A stretch of 64,000 nt of DNA from CAZSHG01 sp964606695 [NCBI: uncultured bacterium] (GCA_964606695.1 CAZSHG010000017.1:3757-67756); one strand, 5' to 3'; numbered from the stretch's first letter, positions 8,869-18,049 are shown. Translations and numbers: made by a program. Notes: a model not told the origin generated them from the letters alone.

Positions 8869-11811
8869 ATGAATAAACTCTGGGCATTAATCTTAATTAT
8901 CCTGGTAACTGGTTTCGCAAACGCCGCCCAAATGGAAACCGGATTAGAAGTTAAGTTAAATAATTCCTCACCGGGAGACTTCTTAGATGTTTCGATCCAG
9001 GTCGCCAGGCCGGGTTTAGATGAAGCTCTTGCACCCGTTTACGGGATGTCCGCAGTAAAACGCAGGGAATCGGCGGTAGAGATACTCCGTCGTTATTCCT
9101 ACACTGCACAAGCGTCTATTCTGGAAATACTAAAAGCTTACGAAAACGACGGCGACGTGATGAAAGTCCAAAGATCGTATCTCGGCGGAACAATAAGCTT
9201 TTCGGGTAAGCCTTTAGTAATTCGTGAAATAGCGGAAAGAACCGATATCTTGAGGATAATAGATAATAGCCCGCAAAAGGTTATCCAATACAATCCCGCT
9301 CGAAGTCCATTTGCCCGTCCAACTGAGCCGATGGGAATAACCTGGTCTGTCGATACGGTCAACGCAAACACTGCATGGACTACGGGTTTTTACGGCAACG
9401 GCGTTATTGTCGGTATCCTCGATTCCGGAGTTCGTTACACACATGTAGATTTGACATCGCACATGTGGCAGAACGAAGACGAGGTCGAGAACGGCATCGA
9501 CGACGATTACAACGGTTATATCGACGACATTTACGGCTATGATTTCGTTAACGACGACGGTAATCCTGCGGATGATAACGGCCACGGAACGTCTTGCGCC
9601 GGATTGGTCGCGGGGAACGGCACGGCATCCGACACTACCGGAGTCGCCCCTGAAGCCAACGTTATGGCGCTGAAAGTAATAAACTCCAGTGGAAGTGGTA
9701 TGCCGAGCGACGCGATTTACGCTATAGAGTATGGAATCGATAACGGAGCGCATCTATTTTCGATGTCCCTCGGCTGGGAAGACCCATCCAACACCCTCAA
9801 AGACTGGTTTAGAGACAATTTCGAGGATACATACTCGGCCGGGGTTGTAGTAATAACTTCCGCAGGCAACGCCGGCGGCGATTATCCCGTACCGCAGAGC
9901 ATGTGTGCTCCCGGCGATTGCCCTTCGCCGAGTCAAACAGGTGCCAGTTCGAATACGGCAATAGTTTCCGTAGGCGCAACAAACTGGTGGAATTTTATTG
10001 CGAGTTTCTCTTCCCGCGGACCGACTCACTGGGATACCGACGCATATAGCGATTTTCCCTGGCCTCCGGGACTTATTAAACCTGAACTATGCGCGCCCGG
10101 CCATCAGGTAACCACCACCAGTTACTCGAGCGATTACGGAATAACCTATTCATTCGGTGGCACGAGCGCTTCGGCACCTATTGTCGCCGGCGCAGTCGCG
10201 CTTGCCCTGTCCAAGAATCCGGCGTTGACTCCCGAAGGAATCGATACACTGCTTCAAAATACCTCCCTGGATTTAGGGCCTGCCGGGCATGATACGGCTT
10301 ATGGCGCAGGCCGTCTGGACTGTTATAACTTAATTACTAATGTTCCAATTCCGAGTTATCCGATTATCCGTTTACAATCCTATGAGACAGATGATTCGCC
10401 TCCTACGGGAGATGGAAGCGGAATTTTCGACTCGGGCGAAAACGTAAAACTAATCGTGGATATTAAAAATGTCGGTGCACCATCAACCGTTAACGGGGCG
10501 ATTTTCGCATTGGGCGATCCGAATATCAGTGTCGTTGATGGAATTTCCAGCTGGGGGAGTATTGGCACCGGTGTATCTGCGGACAACACGTCCGATCCTT
10601 TCGTTATAAGTTCCGACGGCTTGACACCTCCCGGCTACACTGCCGATATCGAATTGACGTTAACCGCAAGCGGAGAAACTTACGTGGAAACACTCGAAGT
10701 TAGCGTAGGACAGTATCCACACGAAACAGCCGACCACACGACACCGACTATCTCTACGAGCATAACTAACTTCGGTTCTTTCGGATTTCTGGATCCGTCC
10801 TCCCCGTCGCCTATAGGCAACGGATTCCAATATAACGGCACTCAAACGCTATACGGCGGCGGTTTTTTCCTGAGACTCGCTTATGACAATGTGATTACAT
10901 GGGAGAACGGTTTATCCAGCGAATTTATTCCGCTAATGGAAATCGAACCGGGCGGATGCCCTGGCGGGGATTGTTATTATACGGCTTATATCAATCCCAA
11001 TCCCCTCATCAAAGTAGCTCAGGAAAGTCATACTTTCGATTCCGCGCCCAATCAGGATTTCATTATATATCGATTGTTCGTAAATAATTACAGCGAAACC
11101 GATTTTGGCGAAGTCTGTCTCGGTTTCTATCTCGACTTCGACATCCATGTAGAAACCGGGCCAACATGGTATGACAGGGCGCAATGGGTTCCCGCCGAGG
11201 ATTGGGGATACATGTGGGAAACGGGTTCATCGCCGGTCTTTTCTGGATATGTCGGAATTGTAGGGCTCGAATCGATCGACTACGGCAGTGTCGTTGAAAA
11301 TTCGGTTTACGTCTATCCCGACGGTATGGAGTGGGATGACACCGTTAAATCGAATTTCATGACGGGAGATTTCTCGGAGTCCGACGGTTCGCCCGAAGCC
11401 GATTGGTCGTTGATAGCTTCATCTGGGCCGCATACTTTGAACAGCGGTGGATGGTTCTCCTGGGCGGTAGCGGTCGTGGCGGGGGATAACCTGTCAGACT
11501 GGGAAGATAACGCGGATCAAGCTATATCGGCTTATTCTACTCTGGATATAAGCGATAATCGTAAACCGAAGGACTATTCGGTCGCCGTTATTCCAAATCC
11601 GTTTAACTCGAGTTGCCTTATTGAAGCGCCGGGCAATGCTTCGACGAAGATATACGATCTGAATGGAAGAATGGTTCGTGTAATCAAACTGGAAAATGGA
11701 ACCGGGAAATGGAATACAGAAGATGCTAACGGTAACGAGTTGCCGTCGGGGATTTATCTGGTTAAACCCGATATAACCGGTGAAATAGCCAAGGCGATAT
11801 TAATCAGGTAG
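8869..11811 (+). CDS. Secreted subtilisin-like serine protease (S8) with C-terminal sorting domain
   Basis: A 980-residue exported protease. The signal peptide is LWALILIILVTGFANA, then a propeptide-like segment, then the S8 domain. The catalytic triad is intact: Asp185 in GILDSGV, His239 in NGHGTSCAGL, and Ser433 in GGTSASAPI. An acidic DNA/DDDYNGYIDD insertion (near residue 210) may bind calcium. A beta-rich region of about 450 residues follows, and the protein ends with a PNPFN-type sorting domain (VIPNPFNSSCLI to SGIYLVKP). An in-frame ATG lies 21 bases upstream (8848), but GGGAG at 8859-8863 points to the ATG at 8869. Its 3' end is four bases from a convergent gene. Predicted role: extracellular protein degradation. 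Confidence 0.92.
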   Translation: MNKLWALILIILVTGFANAAQMETGLEVKLNNSSPGDFLDVSIQVARPGLDEALAPVYGMSAVKRRESAVEILRRYSYTAQASILEILKAYENDGDVMKVQRSYLGGTISFSGKPLVIREIAERTDILRIIDNSPQKVIQYNPARSPFARPTEPMGITWSVDTVNANTAWTTGFYGNGVIVGILDSGVRYTHVDLTSHMWQNEDEVENGIDDDYNGYIDDIYGYDFVNDDGNPADDNGHGTSCAGLVAGNGTASDTTGVAPEANVMALKVINSSGSGMPSDAIYAIEYGIDNGAHLFSMSLGWEDPSNTLKDWFRDNFEDTYSAGVVVITSAGNAGGDYPVPQSMCAPGDCPSPSQTGASSNTAIVSVGATNWWNFIASFSSRGPTHWDTDAYSDFPWPPGLIKPELCAPGHQVTTTSYSSDYGITYSFGGTSASAPIVAGAVALALSKNPALTPEGIDTLLQNTSLDLGPAGHDTAYGAGRLDCYNLITNVPIPSYPIIRLQSYETDDSPPTGDGSGIFDSGENVKLIVDIKNVGAPSTVNGAIFALGDPNISVVDGISSWGSIGTGVSADNTSDPFVISSDGLTPPGYTADIELTLTASGETYVETLEVSVGQYPHETADHTTPTISTSITNFGSFGFLDPSSPSPIGNGFQYNGTQTLYGGGFFLRLAYDNVITWENGLSSEFIPLMEIEPGGCPGGDCYYTAYINPNPLIKVAQESHTFDSAPNQDFIIYRLFVNNYSETDFGEVCLGFYLDFDIHVETGPTWYDRAQWVPAEDWGYMWETGSSPVFSGYVGIVGLESIDYGSVVENSVYVYPDGMEWDDTVKSNFMTGDFSESDGSPEADWSLIASSGPHTLNSGGWFSWAVAVVAGDNLSDWEDNADQAISAYSTLDISDNRKPKDYSVAVIPNPFNSSCLIEAPGNASTKIYDLNGRMVRVIKLENGTGKWNTEDANGNELPSGIYLVKPDITGEIAKAILIR

Positions 11812-11815
11812 TTAT

Positions 11816-12586
11816 TCAATCTTTCTGTTCGATAAGATCTTTCAGGGAAACGCCATATAGATAACGTTTCAGGATTTCCTGCCCTCGGTAATACAGGCCG
11901 AGGCTAATCCCGTATCTTCTAACCTTATCTCGATTACTGCAGTCATGCTTTACCAACCGGTTAACGTAACCGGAAAGGCAATTTTCCTTACTGATTCTAT
12001 AGTTGATAAGAACGTGCGAAGGGCAATGAGAGGAATAAAAGAGATGTAACCTCTCGTCGTTCTGACCGGGAGCATTCCTGGGGATAATCTCGGGTGGAAA
12101 ATAATCGGCGTTCAATTTAAGCGTCATAATCAGATTTTTTCTTCCGTTCATTCTTTCCAGGAACCCATCCTGCTCAAAACCTGAACTCTCCAGAATGTAT
12201 GTATGATTCATCCACGATTCGTCTGATAGAGTAACAACGCCGTCTGCGATTCCCTCCATGTCATGGATAATGCTCTCCAGAAGTTGATGGGCAAGCATCG
12301 GCGATGCATTTTTATGCGTCATCCAGATACACGGAATAAACCAGAGCGATTCTCCGCGAAGTTCAATAGGGCTATCGTTCAGGGGCAGGGCGGTTATTTG
12401 GCCTACAACCCGGCTATTGGTAATGGCCGTATGAATCATTATTCCCGAACGTAATCGACTGTAAACCCATTCCGTTCTGCGAAACCACGAAGCCGATATT
12501 AGATGCTTTTCGAGGATACCGTCACCGCATACGGCGACTTTTGAAGGGAAATTTTCGCTTGTGGTTTTGTGGATCGTAATCGGCAT
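11816..12586 (-). CDS. GNAT-like acetyltransferase-type protein, uncertain
   Basis: A 256-residue cytoplasmic protein. The N-terminal half (about residues 1-150) has the layout of a GNAT fold: RVVGQITALPL as the beta4 strand region, SLWFIPCIWM, then ASPMLAHQLLESIIHDM as the acetyl-CoA helix, and SGFEQDGFLERMNG near 150. The Q/RxxGxG/A phosphate-binding loop is not clear. The C-terminal 90 residues (HCPSHVLINYRISKENCLSGY) recall the thioredoxin-like YoaP tail found after some GNAT domains, but that is a weak memory match. The gene is divergent from rseP, with 65 bases between the two starts. Confidence 0.5.
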   Translation of the reverse strand: MPITIHKTTSENFPSKVAVCGDGILEKHLISASWFRRTEWVYSRLRSGIMIHTAITNSRVVGQITALPLNDSPIELRGESLWFIPCIWMTHKNASPMLAHQLLESIIHDMEGIADGVVTLSDESWMNHTYILESSGFEQDGFLERMNGRKNLIMTLKLNADYFPPEIIPRNAPGQNDERLHLFYSSHCPSHVLINYRISKENCLSGYVNRLVKHDCSNRDKVRRYGISLGLYYRGQEILKRYLYGVSLKDLIEQKD

Positions 12587-12651
12587 TCTAAACGGAGTTG
12601 TTGCTTTTTGCTATTATCTATATATAATAAACAATGATTTGAAAAAATGCA

Positions 12652-13725
12652 ATGTTCAATAAGTTTATGACGACGATAATTGCAACAATAATAGTCCTTG
12701 GAACCTTAATTTTCCTACACGAGCTGGGACACTTCCTGGCGGCTAAGCTCATGGGCGTTACGGTCGAGAAGTTCTCGATAGGATTTCCGCCGACGATTGT
12801 ATCAAAAAAAATTCGAGATACGGAATACGCTCTGGGGGCGATTCCCGTGGGCGGTTACGTTCGGATGGCGGGTGAAAACCCTGACGACGAGGATTACGTG
12901 CCTTCGGAAGGCGATCTGCCGGCGAAATCGATAGGAGCACGCGCTTTTATTATATCAGCCGGATCTCTGATGAATTTTTTCCTGGCTTTTTTCCTCTTCT
13001 GGACCGTCCTTGCATTTCATGGGATGGGCGAAATGAGCGACGCCCCGGTTGTCGGCGGAGTGTTAGTCGATGCTCCCGCCGATAGCGCAGGATTAACTGT
13101 GGGAGACAGCGTAATCTCCGTGCGCGGTATCGCCGTTTCCAGTTGGGATCAGATGTCCGATATTGTCCATCCAAAAGCCGGGATCGAGACGGAATTCGCT
13201 ATAGCCCGGGGAGATTCGATATTTACAGCATCTATCACTCCGGCACCGCATAAAGTCAATACGGATACAGGCGAAATTAATATCGGGCTTATCGGAATTC
13301 AACCCGGAATAAGATACGAACCGATGGGTGTATTAAAAGCCATTCCGGGTTCTTTTGTCATGTTCGGGGAGATTTTCGAGTCTATCGGCGCTTTCCTGCG
13401 AAAGATTTTCTCTTCCGGCCTCGACGAGGGAGATGTTGGCGGGCCGGTTCTCATAGCGAAACTGGCCGGCGTATCCGCAAAGGCTGGATGGGCGGCTCTA
13501 CTGTTCTTTATGGCCGCTTTATCGATTAACCTCGCGATCCTGAATCTACTGCCTTTCCCCGTTTTAGACGGCGGGCATCTCGTATATCTTGCGATTGAGG
13601 CTATCCGTAAGAAACCTATTTCTATCAAAGCAAAACTTATCGCCCAGCAGGTTGGTTTCATTATACTATTTGCCCTTATGATTTATGTAACAGTCAACGA
13701 CATTTTCTTCGTAGCGAGCGGTTGA
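12652..13725 (+). CDS. rseP: RseP-type site-2 membrane metalloprotease
   Basis: A 357-residue intramembrane zinc protease. HELGH (residues 23-27) in the first membrane helix supplies two zinc ligands and the catalytic Glu. One PDZ domain spans about residues 135-205. The LDG motif of the third zinc ligand appears as NLLPFPVLDGGH near 300-312. Members cleave anti-sigma factors and residual signal peptides in the membrane. No recognisable anti-sigma factor or sigma-E gene lies in the window. The downstream regulator gene starts at the ATG overlapping the rseP stop (TGATG), suggesting a regulatory link. An alternative ATG at 12667 is possible because no strong ribosome-binding site precedes 12652. 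Confidence 0.92.
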   Translation: MFNKFMTTIIATIIVLGTLIFLHELGHFLAAKLMGVTVEKFSIGFPPTIVSKKIRDTEYALGAIPVGGYVRMAGENPDDEDYVPSEGDLPAKSIGARAFIISAGSLMNFFLAFFLFWTVLAFHGMGEMSDAPVVGGVLVDAPADSAGLTVGDSVISVRGIAVSSWDQMSDIVHPKAGIETEFAIARGDSIFTASITPAPHKVNTDTGEINIGLIGIQPGIRYEPMGVLKAIPGSFVMFGEIFESIGAFLRKIFSSGLDEGDVGGPVLIAKLAGVSAKAGWAALLFFMAALSINLAILNLLPFPVLDGGHLVYLAIEAIRKKPISIKAKLIAQQVGFIILFALMIYVTVNDIFFVASG

Positions 13726-15128
13726 TGGAGAAAATCCTCGTAATAAATCCTGGTAAAGACGAGATAGCCTTAGATTATGATGCCGACATCGTTGATACAG
13801 CGGCAGACGGCCTTCGCAAACTTAATCAACGGCAATACGATCTCCTGACAATAATGCCAGGCGATATCGGCATCGCAAGGGAATCTTTGATAAGAAGAGC
13901 GTTAGCCAAAGTGCCGTTATTGGGCGTTGTGCTTGTGGGGGAACCTTATCCCGAAGATAACATTGCCGAAACACTCGTAGATCTCCTTCTTCCAGAGGAT
14001 ACTATCTCTGAAAGGCTTAATGAAGATGTTCGGCATTTCCTCGAAACAAGACGTCTTCAATTAGAATGCGATCTTGTCGGAAAATCTTCGGAACTGAAGG
14101 CGATCGCGGAACTTATTTTTCGTGTCGCGCCCACGGATCTGCCCGTCCTGATTATCGGCGAGTCCGGCACTGGAAAGGAACTGGTTGCACGTGCGATACA
14201 CAAACACAGCAAACGGTCTTCATGTGCATTTCTCGCCGTAAATTCCGCCGCAATACCGGAGGGAACGCTTGAAAGCGAACTGTTCGGGCATGAAAAAGGG
14301 GCCTTCACCGGCGCGGACTCGAAACATAAAGGATATTTTGAACAGGCGAACAACGGGACTATCTTTCTCGATGAAATCAGCGAATTGCCTCAGAATATTC
14401 AGGCGAAATTGCTCAGAGTGCTGGAAACTGGCGATGTAATGCGAGTTGGCGGTAGTGGATCGATACATACCGATGTCCGATTAATTGCGGCTACGAATAT
14501 CGATCTTACCGATGCGGTCGCCCGGCATTATTTCCGCGAGGATCTCTATTACCGGCTCTCTGCCGTAAAAATAAATATCCCCCCTTTGCGCCAACGAAGG
14601 AAAGATATTCCGGTGCTTGTTTATAGATTCATTTCGGAAGTCAGGAAGACTCATGGAGAGGATTTCGGAGGATTTTCGGATTCCGCCGTTAATGCGATGA
14701 TGAGTTATCATTGGCCGGGAAACGTCCGTGAACTTAGGAATCTCGTCGAGAATGCAGTTCTTCTCGCGGGAAAAAGACTGGTCGTTCCTGATGACCTCGA
14801 TAGTTATTTTCTCGACCACGAACGTATTGGACGGGATTTGCCTATTCTCGCCGGGAAAGGGCTGTCACGGATATGGTCGGAACAGGAAGGTAAAAGAATC
14901 GAAGTCGCGTTGTCGATGATATTTACTCAACTCGAAAGGCTGAACGAACGAATCGACGAGATTTCTAATAGCATTTCCAAAAACCCGACCACCCCAGAGG
15001 AAGCCGACAGAAATAGCATCATCAGAGCATTACAGGAATCCGGCTACGACAAGAAAACCGCCGCCGATAAACTCGGGATAAGCCTCAGGACTCTCTACCG
15101 CAGAATGAAAAAACACGGCATTTCATAA
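13725..15128 (+). CDS. Sigma-54-dependent transcriptional activator with degenerate receiver domain
   Basis: A 467-residue bacterial enhancer-binding protein. The N-terminal 115 residues have receiver-like alternation, but where the phosphorylated Asp should be the sequence reads YDLLTIMPGD, so it is unlikely to be driven by a histidine kinase. The AAA+ domain has Walker A GESGTGKE (about 145-152), the sigma-54 contact loop GAFTGA (192-197), Walker B TIFLDEI and the R-finger region RLIAATN. A Fis-type helix-turn-helix ends the protein (DKKTAADKLGISLRTLYRRM). A TTG three bases upstream also opens the frame, but ATG at 13725 overlaps the rseP stop by one base and is preferred. A clear -24/-12 promoter target was not found by eye. 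Confidence 0.9.
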   Translation: MEKILVINPGKDEIALDYDADIVDTAADGLRKLNQRQYDLLTIMPGDIGIARESLIRRALAKVPLLGVVLVGEPYPEDNIAETLVDLLLPEDTISERLNEDVRHFLETRRLQLECDLVGKSSELKAIAELIFRVAPTDLPVLIIGESGTGKELVARAIHKHSKRSSCAFLAVNSAAIPEGTLESELFGHEKGAFTGADSKHKGYFEQANNGTIFLDEISELPQNIQAKLLRVLETGDVMRVGGSGSIHTDVRLIAATNIDLTDAVARHYFREDLYYRLSAVKINIPPLRQRRKDIPVLVYRFISEVRKTHGEDFGGFSDSAVNAMMSYHWPGNVRELRNLVENAVLLAGKRLVVPDDLDSYFLDHERIGRDLPILAGKGLSRIWSEQEGKRIEVALSMIFTQLERLNERIDEISNSISKNPTTPEEADRNSIIRALQESGYDKKTAADKLGISLRTLYRRMKKHGIS

Positions 15129-15179
15129 AGACCGACAAGAACCTGTGCAAACTCATTTTGGTTTTAACCAATTATTTAC

Positions 15180-15207
15180 TTGACAAGTTAGAGTAAATTT
15201 GTAAGTT
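15180..15207 (+). promoter_or_regulatory. Putative promoter for the DUF2953-GerW-S20 group
   Basis: TTGACA (15180-15185), 16 bases, then TAAGTT (15202-15207). If real, transcription would begin near 15214. A very strong GAGGAGG (15222-15228) follows. This conflicts with a TTG start at 15206 for the next gene (see that entry). Confidence 0.45.
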
Positions 15208-15907
15208 GTCGCTATTAACGCGAGGAGGTATTCTGGTTATCTTTGTTTACATTTTACTTGCACTTCTCGCGATTATCGTTTTTATTATCGCGATTTTGCT
15301 CTTTGCGCCTATTGCTATCACCGGCGAAATCTCAAATAGCGTCTATGCACTTAAATTCAGATTTCTGGGCTTCTGGTTCATCACCGATAACGACGGAAAG
15401 AGAAAAGGACTACTTCACAGGGAATTCAAGGAAAAATCCGACGGCGAAATATCGAAGAAAAAGCCGAAAGACAAAGAAGAGGATTCCAAAGCAGAATCCG
15501 AAAAGGAAGGAACCAAGAAGAAACCACCTTTTTCTTTCTGGTGGAAACGCAAGCAACTTGTTCTTAAGGTAGTTATTCTGGTCCTAAAGTTTATTGCCGA
15601 GATTCTCGCGAGTTTTCGAGTTAAATCTTATGATCTCCAATTGAAAGTAGGGGACGGCGCGCCGGAGTTAACCGGGTCGATTTGCGGGTGGTTATACGCG
15701 ATTAAAGCGTGTTATCCGAACTTGAATTTTAATTTTGAATATGATTTCACCCCGGACGCGCAGTGGATTGTAGCCGGGCAAATTGAGCTTAGAAATACGC
15801 TCTTTAGATTGTTGTTGTGGCCTTTGATGAAATTAGTCCGGCGTTTGCCGAAATTAGAACTTTTTTCTACTTTTCGCGCATATAAAAAGATCACGAAGGT
15901 CGAATAA
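15206..15907 (+). CDS. ytfI: DUF2953 membrane-anchored protein (YtfI-like)
   Basis: Up to 233 residues. A strong N-terminal membrane helix (LVIFVYILLALLAIIVFI) precedes a beta-type segment ISNSVYALKFRFLGF, a highly charged Lys/Glu-rich linker (about residues 75-112), and the C-terminal DUF2953 domain (DLQLKVGDGAPELTGSICGWLYAIK). The neighbour is GerW/YtfJ, the same pair as ytfI-ytfJ of Bacillus. The start is unclear. TTG at 15206 opens the frame but lies inside a likely -10 box and has no ribosome-binding site. The strong GAGGAGG at 15222-15228 is followed in frame only by ATT (15230), CTG (15233), GTT (15236) and ATC (15239). Function is unknown. Confidence 0.75.
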   Translation: MSLLTRGGILVIFVYILLALLAIIVFIIAILLFAPIAITGEISNSVYALKFRFLGFWFITDNDGKRKGLLHREFKEKSDGEISKKKPKDKEEDSKAESEKEGTKKKPPFSFWWKRKQLVLKVVILVLKFIAEILASFRVKSYDLQLKVGDGAPELTGSICGWLYAIKACYPNLNFNFEYDFTPDAQWIVAGQIELRNTLFRLLLWPLMKLVRRLPKLELFSTFRAYKKITKVE

Positions 15908-15970
15908 AACGCTGTAACGGCTTTTATAACAAGAATAGATAACGATGAACATCACAAATACGGAGGCAAG

Positions 15971-16354
15971 ATGTTTGCAGAAGATCTGTTAAAAGTTATC
16001 CTTAGCAACGTCGAGACGGTTGCGAAAGCCAAGACTATTCTTGGCGAACCAATCGAACTCGGCGAGAAGACCGTTATTCCGGTTTGCAAGGTTGGGGTCG
16101 GTTTCGGCGCAGGCGGAAGCGACGTAAAATCGCACAAGAACGACGCAACTTCCGGTGGTGGCGGCGGCGGTTTCAGTATCCAGCCCGTGGCTTTCCTTGT
16201 GATACAGGGCGAGGAAGTCAATTTGCTACCGATTAAACCGAATATGGTCGGTTCCTTCGCTCAGGCCATACCTCTGACAATAGACAAGATTTCGGAAATG
16301 GCGGAGAAGGCTATTAAAGCCAAATCCGGCAAGAAAGAAAAAGAAGAAGATTAG
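15971..16354 (+). CDS. ytfJ: GerW/YtfJ family protein
   Basis: A 127-residue soluble protein that clearly matches the GerW family (PF09579). It opens with a helix, then GEPIELGEKTVIPVCKVGVGFGAGG, a glycine-rich loop GGGGGGFSIQPVAFLVI, and a lysine/glutamate tail. In Bacillus the homologue is needed for normal spore germination, but family members also occur in non-sporulating bacteria and archaea, where the role is unknown. Here it follows the DUF2953 gene by 63 bases and precedes rpsT by 21, in a Gram-negative setting without any other spore gene in the window. CGGAGG lies five bases before the ATG. Confidence 0.9.
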   Translation: MFAEDLLKVILSNVETVAKAKTILGEPIELGEKTVIPVCKVGVGFGAGGSDVKSHKNDATSGGGGGGFSIQPVAFLVIQGEEVNLLPIKPNMVGSFAQAIPLTIDKISEMAEKAIKAKSGKKEKEED

Positions 16355-16375
16355 ACAGATTACAAGGAGTAGTTC

Positions 16376-16642
16376 GTGCCAAACACACAAATTAACAAAT
16401 CGGCCGAAAAACGTGTCCGCCAGGACGAGAGAAAACGTGCGCAAAATCGCGTTGTTAAAGGCTATACTCGCGACGTTATCCGTAGTTTGAACTCGGAAAC
16501 CGATCAGGATAAAGCCCGCGAGATGCTACCGCACGTTTACAGCACTATCGATAAAGCCGTGAAAAAGGGTGTTATGAACCCGAAAACGGCGGCGAGACAG
16601 AAATCGAGGCTGACAAATCGGGTAAATAAACTCGGCGAATAA
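16376..16642 (+). CDS. rpsT: 30S ribosomal protein S20
   Basis: An 88-residue basic protein of typical S20 length and layout: SAEKRVRQDERKRAQNR at the N-terminus, then TIDKAVKKGVMNPKTAARQ and KSRLTNRVNKL at the end, forming the three-helix bundle that binds 16S rRNA. It starts at GTG, with AAGGAG six to seven bases upstream. It is the last gene of a plus-strand group and its stop is only three bases from the stop of the convergent ferredoxin/GGR gene, so a shared or overlapping termination zone is expected. Confidence 0.95.
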   Translation: MPNTQINKSAEKRVRQDERKRAQNRVVKGYTRDVIRSLNSETDQDKAREMLPHVYSTIDKAVKKGVMNPKTAARQKSRLTNRVNKLGE

Positions 16643-16645
16643 AAG

Positions 16646-18049
16646 TTATTCTCTGTCGGGAAGCAGGGATTTGAATATATTCCAAACGAGCCCTTTACGG
16701 CGGAGAATAGCGCCGATTGTGCCGGGAATATCTATAGAATCGAATTTCCCGTGGCCGAACTGCTCGTCGATGAAATCGCATATACCCTCTAACTCTGGGT
16801 CTGGCAGACGCGAAAACACCTCTTTACCGCGAGCGTAAAAGGCCAATTGTTTGCCTTTCGCTTTATACCAGATTTGCGAATAAGCTCCCAGAGCGCTCTC
16901 TATGCGCTCCGGGTTTTTATTTACGGCGGCTATAGCCGCCAATTCTCCGGCGATTTTACCTGATAATAAAGCTGTAGCCAAACCGCCTCCTGAAATTGGA
17001 TCGGTTAACCTCCCAGCGTCCCCAACAAACAGAACATTACGATAAGCGATTCTCGGTAGGCATTTTGCCGTCGGGACATTACCGGAAGCTATTTCTATTA
17101 TTCTCCCCGACGATCCGAATCTTTTATCGATGAATTCTTTTAACATATCCCACGCGGTTTTACTCTCGGATTCTTTTAGCGATGGATTTATGCCAAGCCC
17201 GACGTTAGCTATACCTTCTCCTTTCGGGAAAACCCATGCATATCCTCCCGGCGCGACGTGTCTTCCCACATAAAACTCCGGAAATCCAACATTGGATTCT
17301 ATACCGGACATTACTACCTGCGCCGCAACATGGATTTGCCCCCGTAAAAGCCTGTCTTTTGGAAATACCCACCTCGCAACGTTCGATTCTATTCCATCCG
17401 CCGAGATGATTATCTTACAATTAGCGGTTCGTCTCTTCCCAAGATGCTCGTATTCGATACCGACGATGTAATCTCCATCCCATTTAAGGGATTTCGCCGT
17501 GGCCGAAATAACCGTTGACGCCCCGGCTTTCGCGGCTCCGGCAAAAAGGTCGCGGTCGAAAACACGTCTTTCCAGAATATATCCCGCATTGGGATGGTTT
17601 ACTGTAATCCGTTTTCCGGAAGGCGAAACCAGAACCGCCCCTTCGATAGGCGCAGAAACCCAATTCGGCCTGACATCCGGGTAAACATCTCGAAGGCCGG
17701 GTGTGCTAACGCCTTCCGCGCAAAGCTGAGGTATCCCTATCACCCGTTTTTTTTCAAGTAGTAACACGTCGGCGCCGGCGTTAGCCGCGAAAAAAGCGGC
17801 AGTAGATCCTCCGGGGCCGCCGCCGATTACAACGATATCGTAATCTATATCGGCGGGGCGGATTTCCGTTAATTCGGGTTTACCTTCGAATGATAGAGCG
17901 CCATGAGGACAACCGGGGATACATAAACCGCATTCTGCGCAGTTTTCTCTAACGGTGAGAACGCCTTTTTCGAGATTCAGAGAGTCTTCCGGACACAGCG
18001 GGATACACCCGCCGCAGGCAATGCATCTGCCCGGCGATACTTCAATCAT
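16646..18049 (-). CDS. Geranylgeranyl reductase family flavoprotein with N-terminal 2[4Fe-4S] ferredoxin domain
   Basis: A 467-residue fusion. Residues 1-55 hold two four-cysteine cluster motifs (CIACGGCIPLCP and CAECGLCIPGCP). From residue 70 a Rossmann FAD-binding domain begins (IVVIGGGPGGSTAAFFAA). The GGR-family phrases CAEGVS, GYAWVFPKGEGIANVGLG and LFVGDAGRLTDPISGGGL follow. Members reduce double bonds of isoprenoid chains (archaeal lipids, chlorophyll, quinones). The fused ferredoxin would feed electrons directly from reduced ferredoxin, which PFOR in this window could supply. The natural substrate is inferred only as an isoprenoid. The start overlaps the end of the upstream TrkA-type gene by eight bases. 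Confidence 0.88.
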   Translation of the reverse strand: MIEVSPGRCIACGGCIPLCPEDSLNLEKGVLTVRENCAECGLCIPGCPHGALSFEGKPELTEIRPADIDYDIVVIGGGPGGSTAAFFAANAGADVLLLEKKRVIGIPQLCAEGVSTPGLRDVYPDVRPNWVSAPIEGAVLVSPSGKRITVNHPNAGYILERRVFDRDLFAGAAKAGASTVISATAKSLKWDGDYIVGIEYEHLGKRRTANCKIIISADGIESNVARWVFPKDRLLRGQIHVAAQVVMSGIESNVGFPEFYVGRHVAPGGYAWVFPKGEGIANVGLGINPSLKESESKTAWDMLKEFIDKRFGSSGRIIEIASGNVPTAKCLPRIAYRNVLFVGDAGRLTDPISGGGLATALLSGKIAGELAAIAAVNKNPERIESALGAYSQIWYKAKGKQLAFYARGKEVFSRLPDPELEGICDFIDEQFGHGKFDSIDIPGTIGAILRRKGLVWNIFKSLLPDRE

